Positions 1-5,418 of a stretch of DNA of 7,764 nt are shown one piece after another. The notes under the pieces were generated by a model. That model was given only the letters and a program-made list of their open reading frames with translations, had not been told where the DNA came from and did not search any database. The DNA is from an uncultured beta proteobacterium. GTDB lineage: Bacteria; Pseudomonadota; Gammaproteobacteria; Burkholderiales; Burkholderiaceae_C. The first letter of the stretch is position 1; every line of letters starts with the position of its first letter. The stretch lies in assembly GCA_903958915.1 (NCBI GenBank), contig CAJBVC010000291.1, positions 1 through 7,764 on the forward strand, written 5' to 3'. The position numbers and the translations under genes were made by a program.

Positions 1-1304
1 CGCTAGATGTCACCATTCAGGCGCAGATCCTCGATTTGCTGAAAGAGTTGCAGGCATCGCAAAAGATGGCCTTGCTGCTCATTACCCATGACCTGGCAGT
101 AGTGTCACAGATGGCGCATCGGGTGGCGCTGATGTACGCAGGCCAGGTGATTGAAGTTGCCGAGGCCAGGGAGTTTTTCTCCAAGCCCCTGCACCCGTAC
201 GCGGCCAACCTGTTTGACGCCTTGCCCGATACCAGCAAGCGTGGCCGCAAACTGGCTTCCATTCCCGGTACGGTGCCGTTGCTCAACCAGCAGTTTGGTG
301 GTTGCCGCTTTGCCGACCGTTGCGGCAACGTGATGGAGCGTTGCCGTGCCGCGCCACCGCAGCTTCACATGCCCCGGCCCAACCATGCGGTGCGTTGCGT
401 ACTGTATGACGGCCTGGGCTTGAATGGCGCTGACGCCTCCGTGCTAAGTGTTACCAGCGCCAACTCGGTGCTGGCGCAAGACCCGGCCCCGGGGGCTACG
501 TTGCTGGAAGTGCGCGATTACCGCGTGTGGTTCCCGATTCGCAAAGGTTTGTTGCAACGCACGATCGGGCATGTGAAAGCGGTCGATGGCGTTTCGTTCA
601 CCATCGCAGCGGGCCGCACCCTGGCCTTGGTGGGCGAGTCGGGCAGTGGCAAGACCACGGTGGGTAAGGCCGTGATGCAGTTGCTGCGCAATACGGCCCA
701 GATCAGTGGCAGCGCCTTGCTCAACGGCCAGGCCCTTGATCAGTTGCAGGGCGAACCCTTGCGCCAGGCGCGCCGCGCAGCCCAAATCGTGTTTCAGGAC
801 CCCTTTGCTTCGCTCAACCCCCGCATGCGTGTGAACGAGATTCTGGAAGAAGGCGTGTCGTCGCTGTGCCCCGAGATCGCACCGGCCCAGCGCTCCGAGC
901 GCGTCGCCAAGCTGCTGGAACGTGTGGGCCTGCGCCGTGATGTCCTGACGCGCTATCCCCATGAGTTTTCTGGCGGTCAACGCCAGCGGCTGGCGATCGC
1001 ACGGGCGCTGGCGGTAGAGCCAAAACTGATTGTGGCCGATGAGCCGACCTCGGCGCTGGACGTTTCGGTACAGGCGCAGATTCTCAATCTGTTGAAGGAA
1101 CTGCAGCAGGAACTGGGCGTGGCCTACTTGTTCATCACGCACAACTTTGGCGTGGTGGAGTACCTGGCGCACGACATTGCGGTCATGAAAAACGGGCACC
1201 TGGTCGAAGTTGGCACTGCCGACGACATCCTGAGCCGCCCGCAGCAGGAATACACCAAAACTTTGCTGGCGGCGGTGCCCAGGCTACAGCAGACGACTGA
1301 TTAG
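1..1304 (+). CDS. Fused dipeptide/oligopeptide ABC importer ATPase (two nucleotide-binding domains), 5' end missing
   Basis: This is the cytoplasmic ATPase that powers a peptide-type ABC importer, with DppD-like and DppF-like halves in one chain. The reading frame is open from base 3, so the gene begins outside the window; 433 residues are visible of perhaps 530-620. Counting from base 3, the end of the first ATPase domain is present (D-loop LDVTIQAQ, H-loop His29 in LLLITHD). An oligo_HPY-type tail follows at about 63-136 with HPY and four cysteines (101, 107, 114, 132). The second domain is complete: Walker A GESGSGKTT (211-219), Q-loop Gln265 in VFQDP, signature SGGQRQR (323-329), Walker B LIVADEP (342-348), and H-loop His380 in LFITHN. 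The FPIRKG motif before the second domain is shared with YejF and DppF. The second half ends soon after its H-loop without its own cysteine tail. Permease and binding-protein genes are presumably upstream. The substrate (dipeptide, oligopeptide, glutathione, microcin-like) cannot be told from this part. Confidence 0.95.
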   Translation, partial: LDVTIQAQILDLLKELQASQKMALLLITHDLAVVSQMAHRVALMYAGQVIEVAEAREFFSKPLHPYAANLFDALPDTSKRGRKLASIPGTVPLLNQQFGGCRFADRCGNVMERCRAAPPQLHMPRPNHAVRCVLYDGLGLNGADASVLSVTSANSVLAQDPAPGATLLEVRDYRVWFPIRKGLLQRTIGHVKAVDGVSFTIAAGRTLALVGESGSGKTTVGKAVMQLLRNTAQISGSALLNGQALDQLQGEPLRQARRAAQIVFQDPFASLNPRMRVNEILEEGVSSLCPEIAPAQRSERVAKLLERVGLRRDVLTRYPHEFSGGQRQRLAIARALAVEPKLIVADEPTSALDVSVQAQILNLLKELQQELGVAYLFITHNFGVVEYLAHDIAVMKNGHLVEVGTADDILSRPQQEYTKTLLAAVPRLQQTTD

Positions 1305-1312
1305 GTTGGCGC

Positions 1313-1384
1313 TACTTTGCTCTTGAATTCGTAGCTGCTTACGCACTATCCACGGGCGGTGGAGGGGCTTTTGGCACTTTAAAA
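1313..1384. repeat. Probable Comamonadaceae-type dispersed intergenic repeat, degenerate copy
   Basis: The gap between the ABC ATPase stop and the methyltransferase stop contains a stretch with the layout 'ctactttgctcttgaattc - gtagctgcttacgcactatc - cacgggcggtggaggggctt - ttggc'. It resembles a short non-coding element found in many copies between genes in Rhodoferax, Polaromonas and Acidovorax-type genomes, with a recognisable TAGCTGCTT-CGCA core followed by a GGAGG-GGCTTTT arm. In better-preserved copies the two arms pair as an imperfect hairpin; here the pairing is weak, so this copy looks decayed. The recognition is from memory and only one copy lies in the window. Its position between two converging 3' ends is typical of such elements, and it could assist termination. 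The rest of the gap holds only a 5-bp hairpin (CTTTG/CAAAG, 1413-1427), which is too short to call. Confidence 0.5.
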
Positions 1385-1448
1385 TGAGTTGCCAGATGAG
1401 CCTTGGTGCTAACTTTGCGTCACAAAGAAGTGGCGCTCTTCGCTTCCT

Positions 1449-2423
1449 TCATGGAGAAACGTTGAGGGTCCAGCCCATGATGGTGTCCTGGTCGCGCAGC
1501 ACTTCGAGTTGGTAGCTTCCACCTTGCGCCAGCCGATGCGCCAGCGCCTCAGCAGCTCCGGGGTCCTTGGCATGGTCACGCAGTTCCCGCAAGCGAAGTT
1601 GCGAATCCTGTAGCTCCAGCCTGAGACCCTGCAGCGCCGCCCGGGCCGCCGCACCGCCCTGACTTTGGGCAATGCCAAACAAGGTGCCCACATACTGCCG
1701 CACGTCCACCAACACGTCGGTGCATGCCCCCTGTTCAATGCGGCTGCTGATGGCGTCTTGCTGTGCGTTGAACGCTTCCTTGGCCTGGTTGGCCTGCGCG
1801 TCCTGCATCAGTCTGCTCCGGCCCTCAGCGGTTGTGGCAAGCGCCATGGGCTCCAACATGTGTTCGACACTTTCCAGATAGGGTGAGTCGTTTAAGAGCC
1901 ACTGCAAATGCACCACTTCATGCGCCGCCAATGTGACCGGCAGCGCGTCCACATGGTGCAACAACAACTGAATGCGCCCTCCTGGTGCCAGCACACGCAG
2001 CACCTCGGGCGTGGATACTTCAAGATTGCTGTACTCCAGCCCCCATTGGCTTACCACCAAATCGAAGGTGCCAGCCTCGAACGGCAGCGCCTCCATGGAG
2101 CAACCGCTGTGAAAGCGAATCCTTGCACGGTCTGCGCCACTTAGTTCAGCAAACCATGGCGGCGCAACCTGCGCCAGATCGATGGCATCGCATTGCAAAT
2201 CCGAGCGTGATGCCATCGCCACCATAATCTTTGGAAGGGGGCCGTTTCCGGTGCCGAGATCAAGAATGCGGCTACCGGGCGGGAGTGAGGAAAATCCAGC
2301 ACGCCAAAAGTCGGCAATGGCTCCCTCATAGGCCGGCGAGTAACTTCCGGCACACGAATGCGCAGCACCGGTTTGCCAGTAGCGGGTCCATGCTGTAGCG
2401 CGGCTTAAAGGTTCAACAGTCAT
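1449..2423 (-). CDS. Class I SAM-dependent methyltransferase with helical C-terminal extension
   Basis: The product is a cytoplasmic Rossmann-fold methyltransferase of unknown substrate, 324 residues from the chosen start. The SAM-binding motif I is ILDLGTGNGPL (53-63), followed by the acidic strand-2 end DAID (79-82), the motif FDLVVSQWGLEY (120-131) and the VLRVLAPGGR strand and turn (141-150) typical of the methyltransf_11/25 group. Ahead of the fold is an RYWQTGAAHSCAGSY segment (14-28). After about residue 170 come some 150 residues rich in Ala, Gln, Leu and Glu that look helical and end in a short strand-like DTIMGWTLNV. The start is uncertain. ATG at 2423 lies just ahead of the conserved-looking segment; ATG at 2462 and TTG at 2501 are in frame and would add 13-26 residues. 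None has a convincing Shine-Dalgarno. The gene converges on the ABC ATPase and diverges from the peptidase, so it is probably transcribed alone. UbiE/BioC-like roles cannot be excluded, but nothing points to them. Confidence 0.85.
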   Translation of the reverse strand: MTVEPLSRATAWTRYWQTGAAHSCAGSYSPAYEGAIADFWRAGFSSLPPGSRILDLGTGNGPLPKIMVAMASRSDLQCDAIDLAQVAPPWFAELSGADRARIRFHSGCSMEALPFEAGTFDLVVSQWGLEYSNLEVSTPEVLRVLAPGGRIQLLLHHVDALPVTLAAHEVVHLQWLLNDSPYLESVEHMLEPMALATTAEGRSRLMQDAQANQAKEAFNAQQDAISSRIEQGACTDVLVDVRQYVGTLFGIAQSQGGAAARAALQGLRLELQDSQLRLRELRDHAKDPGAAEALAHRLAQGGSYQLEVLRDQDTIMGWTLNVSP

Positions 2424-2560
2424 CGGGCTATTGTGCCGCAGTGACTGATCTTCGTGCTCCATATCAAAGTTATGGTGATTCGTCACATCGCTGCAGCACA
2501 AGCTGAGCGGTCGACTTAGAATTCGGCGACATTCACAACGTACTCAGAGAGTCCATTTTC
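2424..2560. promoter_or_regulatory. Divergent intergenic/leader region between methyltransferase and S9 peptidase
   Basis: Two genes start outward from this stretch, so it must carry promoters in both directions, although if the methyltransferase begins at 2462 or 2501 part of it is coding. On the plus strand TAGAAT at 2517-2522 is a possible -10 box for the peptidase, with no good -35 at the right distance. A weak purine run AGAGAG (2546-2551) sits 9 bases before the peptidase ATG. An inverted repeat GTGA-ttcg-TCAC lies at 2475-2486 and could be a small operator, or chance. No riboswitch-like structure was recognised. Confidence 0.4.
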
Positions 2561-4570
2561 ATGAAAATACGCCGATTAGCCTTCTTTGTTGCGACAGTTT
2601 GGTTAGGAGCGGCGACGGTCATCGCACCTGTCGCCGCACAGTCCACGACACCCGTTCCGGTGGAAGCATTTTTCAAGAAGCCTGCAGTCAGATCTCCGGC
2701 GTTGTCGCCTTCAGGAAAACAGATCGCGATGCTGGTTCCAACGAGCACCGGTCGCGTGGGCATCGCTGTCGCCAACGTTGAAACACCCGACAAATTTACC
2801 GGTATTGCCCAATTCGACGATAGTGACGTTAGGACATTTGCATGGGTGAATGACAAACGCCTCGTATTCGATGCTTTCGATCAGCAGGCAACTTTGGGGG
2901 ACCAGTTGGGAAACGGTCTGTATGCTGTCAATGCAGATGGCACGGACTTTGTTTGGCTCATTGAGCGAACCGGGAACTACCGGACGGTAGGAAACCCGGT
3001 GATTCGTCCACTGCCGAGCAACCGCAATCTTTATGTGAGACCGCTTTACGATGGTTCGGACGATGTCCTGATTCAACACTGGCTGCCCGTGGTGGGCTTG
3101 AACATGATGCGCTTGAACACACGAACAATCGCAACCAAAAATATCTATAACGGCGATGTGCCTAAGGAAGCCCGGCAGTGGGTCATCGATCAAAATCTCC
3201 AGCCACGTGCCGTGATCGCGGAGGATGGAAAGGATAAGCTTGCTCTTCATTGGAGAAGTGAAGGATCTACCCGCTGGGAAAAGTTGAATAGTTGGGACAT
3301 GTTTGATGAGATGGGCTCTGCCCTCACACCGGAGGGAATTGATGGGACCGGGCAAATGTATGTTTCAGCAATCAAGAAGGACAGCACCGATCGGACAACG
3401 GCGCTTTACCGATATGACATTCAGAAGCATCAAATGGAAGATGCGCCGCTGGTATCGATTCCTGGGTTTGACTTCCAGGGCCGCCTAGTTTTTGGAACAG
3501 TTAACAAGAAACTGTTGGGCGTTAAGTACGATATGGATGCGCCTGGGGTGGTGTGGTTTGACAAAACGCTAGACGAAATTCAGAAAAAGGTTGACACGCT
3601 ACTTCCCAATACGGTGAATGACATTAGCTGCCCTGGATGTGTTAGCACGGCACACTGGGTGGTCACTGCAACCTCGGACGTTCAAAGCCCGATCTACTTT
3701 CTCTTCGAAACCGCAACTCAAAAACTAAAGTTGCTCGGTGCAACGAGGCCATGGCTCGACTCCCGGCAGATGGCCGGTACGCAAGACTTTCTGCGCATTA
3801 AAGCCAGAGACGGCATGGAAATCCCAGTGTATGTCACCAAACCCAAAGGCAAAGGTCCGTGGCCCACGGTCATCATGGTGCATGGTGGGCCGTACCTCCG
3901 TGGCGTTCAATGGATGTTTAACCCCGTCAACCAGTTTCTTGCATCAAGAGGTTACCTGGTAGTGGAACCTGAATTTCGTGGAAGCATGGGTTACGGTGAC
4001 AAGCTCTTCAAGGCAGGCTGGAAGCAGTGGGGTTTGGCCATGCAAGACGACATCACCGACGTGACGCGTTGGGCGATTGCCAGCAGCGGTGCAGACGCCA
4101 AGCGCATAGCAATCGCGGGCGCAAGCTATGGCGGTTACGCCACGATGATGGGCCTTCTCAAGGAGCCTGAACTGTACAAGGTCGGAGTGAATTGGGTGGG
4201 GGTTACGGACATTGAGCTGCTCTACTCCATCAATTGGGGTGATTTCAACCGTCAGGACGGACCCTGGATCAAATATGGAATGCCTAAAATGATTGGCGAT
4301 CGGGATAAGGATGCTGCGCAATTCAAGGCCACTTCACCGTTGCAAAATGCGGGCAGGATCAAACAACCAGTGCTGATGGCCTACGGTGAAGAGGACTACC
4401 GTGTACCGCTTCCGCACGGTACAAAAATGCGGGATGCACTTCTCGCTTCGGGTAATAGAAATGTTGAGTGGATTCAATATGAAGGCGAGGGGCATGGATT
4501 CATGCTGGTGAAAAACAACGTCGATTTTTGGACCCGTGTTGAAAACTTCCTAGCAAAAAATCTTAAATAG
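2561..4570 (+). CDS. Secreted S9-family (prolyl oligopeptidase-type) serine peptidase
   Basis: The product is a 669-residue exported serine peptidase, expected to cleave short peptides in the periplasm or outside the cell. The N-terminus MKIRRLAFFVATVWLG and on to PVAAQS is a Sec signal peptide, with likely cleavage after Ala-Ala near residue 26; there is no lipobox. Residues of about 35-390 form the propeller-like region that precedes the catalytic domain in this family, beginning with the PALSPSGKQIA repeat. The alpha/beta-hydrolase domain runs from about 405 to the end: MVHGGPY (439-445) for the oxyanion region, nucleophile Ser522 in GASYGGYA, Asp612 in YGEEDYRVP, and His645 in GEGHGF. All triad residues are present. 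The length matches DPP4/acylaminoacyl-peptidase-like S9 members. A CPGC pair (Cys357, Cys360) lies in the propeller and may form a disulphide. The ATG is supported by the signal peptide directly behind it. It appears to be the first gene of an operon with the coiled-coil protein. Exact specificity (prolyl, acyl-peptide, isopeptide) is not determined by these motifs. Confidence 0.95.
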   Translation: MKIRRLAFFVATVWLGAATVIAPVAAQSTTPVPVEAFFKKPAVRSPALSPSGKQIAMLVPTSTGRVGIAVANVETPDKFTGIAQFDDSDVRTFAWVNDKRLVFDAFDQQATLGDQLGNGLYAVNADGTDFVWLIERTGNYRTVGNPVIRPLPSNRNLYVRPLYDGSDDVLIQHWLPVVGLNMMRLNTRTIATKNIYNGDVPKEARQWVIDQNLQPRAVIAEDGKDKLALHWRSEGSTRWEKLNSWDMFDEMGSALTPEGIDGTGQMYVSAIKKDSTDRTTALYRYDIQKHQMEDAPLVSIPGFDFQGRLVFGTVNKKLLGVKYDMDAPGVVWFDKTLDEIQKKVDTLLPNTVNDISCPGCVSTAHWVVTATSDVQSPIYFLFETATQKLKLLGATRPWLDSRQMAGTQDFLRIKARDGMEIPVYVTKPKGKGPWPTVIMVHGGPYLRGVQWMFNPVNQFLASRGYLVVEPEFRGSMGYGDKLFKAGWKQWGLAMQDDITDVTRWAIASSGADAKRIAIAGASYGGYATMMGLLKEPELYKVGVNWVGVTDIELLYSINWGDFNRQDGPWIKYGMPKMIGDRDKDAAQFKATSPLQNAGRIKQPVLMAYGEEDYRVPLPHGTKMRDALLASGNRNVEWIQYEGEGHGFMLVKNNVDFWTRVENFLAKNLK

Positions 4571-4594
4571 TGTACTTAAGCCGGAAAGTCAAAA

Positions 4595-5299
4595 ATGCCC
4601 AAATCCACCTACTCAAAAACCGTGGTGACATGTGCTATCGCATTGCTTTTCAGTTCCGCATTTGCACAGAGTCCTAGTGTTGCCAAACCCGCAGCAAAGG
4701 CAAGTGTGCCAGCAACCAGCAAGGCTGCGTCCAGAGGAATCATGACACGCGATGAGTTGCGCGCCTGCATGAAGTTGCAGGCTGATCTCAAAGCATTCAC
4801 ATTGAACATCGAGCAACGCAAGCAACCCCTGGAACAGGAATTTGCCGCCATTGAGGCCAGTAAAGGTGAGTTGGGACCTCTTCGAAGTGATGTTGCAGCC
4901 AAGAGGGATTTGGTAATGAAGGCTGACGCGGCGGTGCGTGCCTTTGCTGTACGCATCGAAAAGTGGAATGACGACATAAAAGAGGCGGAAGAGTCCAAGA
5001 TGCGGGGTGCCGATCGACAGAAGAAAGAATTGGAAAGACAGCGGTCCTCGCTCGACGCGGAGAACAAGGCATTGGTGGACACGCGGGCGCAGTATTTGAA
5101 GCACCATGAAGAAGCTGGGGCAGTGCTTACCGAGCGTGCCAAACGCATTGATGAGGCTGCGGCAGCCTGGAACAAGCGCAATCAGCAGCTCATCGATGAC
5201 GTGGACAAGTTAGCGGATATGCAGGTAGATTACGGTGCGGACTGTTCCAGCCGCAAATTCCGTGAGGAGGATGAAGCCGCCATCAGGCAAGGCAAGTAG
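4595..5299 (+). CDS. Secreted coiled-coil protein of unknown function with two flanking cysteines
   Basis: I do not recognise a named family. The product has 234 residues. Residues 1-24 are a Sec signal peptide (VVTCAIALLFSSAFA, cleavage before QSPSVA), followed by an Ala/Lys/Pro/Ser linker to about 48. From about 52 to 212 the sequence is highly charged, nearly proline- and glycine-poor, and has heptad-like spacing suggesting long helices or a helical hairpin. The mature protein has only two cysteines: Cys58 in TRDELRACMKLQ just before the helical region, and Cys217 in YGADCSSRKF just after it. A disulphide joining the two ends of a helical hairpin would fit. The start has a good ribosome-binding site, GGAAAG at 4583-4588, six bases before the ATG. 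The gene begins 24 bases after the peptidase stop on the same strand, so co-transcription is likely, and it ends before a strong terminator. A structural or chaperone-like periplasmic role with the peptidase is possible but only inferred. Confidence 0.88.
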   Translation: MPKSTYSKTVVTCAIALLFSSAFAQSPSVAKPAAKASVPATSKAASRGIMTRDELRACMKLQADLKAFTLNIEQRKQPLEQEFAAIEASKGELGPLRSDVAAKRDLVMKADAAVRAFAVRIEKWNDDIKEAEESKMRGADRQKKELERQRSSLDAENKALVDTRAQYLKHHEEAGAVLTERAKRIDEAAAAWNKRNQQLIDDVDKLADMQVDYGADCSSRKFREEDEAAIRQGK

Positions 5300-5331
5300 T
5301 CAGCCCTAACTGCGACGCAGGCAACAAGAAG

Positions 5332-5367
5332 AAAACCCCCGTTCTGCCTGGGCAGAACGGGGGTTTT
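5332..5367. terminator. Bidirectional rho-independent terminator
   Basis: Left arm AAAACCCCCGTTCTGCC (5332-5348) and right arm GGCAGAACGGGGGTTTT (5351-5367) are perfect reverse complements across 17 bp with only TG between them; in RNA the tip would open into a slightly larger loop. The GC-rich stem is followed by TTTTAGCTTTTC on the plus strand and by TTTTCTTCTTG on the minus strand. It lies 32 bases after the coiled-coil gene stop and 51 bases beyond the receptor stop, so it can end both converging transcripts. Confidence 0.93.
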
Positions 5368-5376
5368 AGCTTTTCA

Positions 5377-5406
5377 AACACCCCTCCCGCAAGGGCGAGG
5401 AGTGTT
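5377..5406 (-). terminator. Second, imperfect hairpin next to the receptor stop
   Basis: AACAC-c-CCTC-CC pairs with GG-g-c-GAGG-a-GTGTT around a GCAAG-like loop, giving about 11 paired bases with one mismatch and one bulge. It starts 12 bases after the receptor stop on the minus strand and is followed there by TTTGAAAAG, a poor U-tract. It could be a weak first terminator or 3'-end protecting stem for the receptor mRNA, ahead of the stronger hairpin. The CCCTCCCGCAAGGGCGAGG core also resembles a common type of intergenic palindromic repeat, so it may be a repeat remnant. Confidence 0.4.
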
Positions 5407-5418
5407 GTTGCCAACCGT

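Noticed and set aside
444..1199. 251-residue open frame on the minus strand opposite the ABC ATPase
   Set aside because: It lies entirely within the ABC gene, where all nucleotide-binding motifs are intact. GC-rich genes often leave long antisense frames, and the Arg/Gln/His-rich product is typical of one.
1413..1427. Small hairpin CTTTG-cgtca-CAAAG after the methyltransferase stop as a terminator
   Set aside because: It has only five base pairs and no following U-tract on the minus strand.
2711..3355. 214-residue open frame on the minus strand opposite the S9 peptidase
   Set aside because: It is fully contained in the peptidase gene, has no domain motifs and no plausible promoter or ribosome-binding site.
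4595..4675. Lipoprotein signal in the coiled-coil protein because of Cys13
   Set aside because: Cys13 is inside the hydrophobic core and lacks a lipobox before it; AFA-QS further on is a normal signal peptidase I site.
4609..5181. 190-residue and 164-residue minus-strand frames opposite the coiled-coil gene
   Set aside because: The plus-strand gene has a signal peptide, a good ribosome-binding site and an operon position. The Ser/Ala-rich antisense product fits an antisense reading of a charged helical protein.
2561..5299. A lasso-peptide or other RiPP gene cluster built around the S9 peptidase
   Set aside because: No short precursor-like gene, transglutaminase-like or asparagine-synthetase-like maturation gene is present. 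Only the S9 plus TonB pairing remains, and that is also common in general peptide scavenging.
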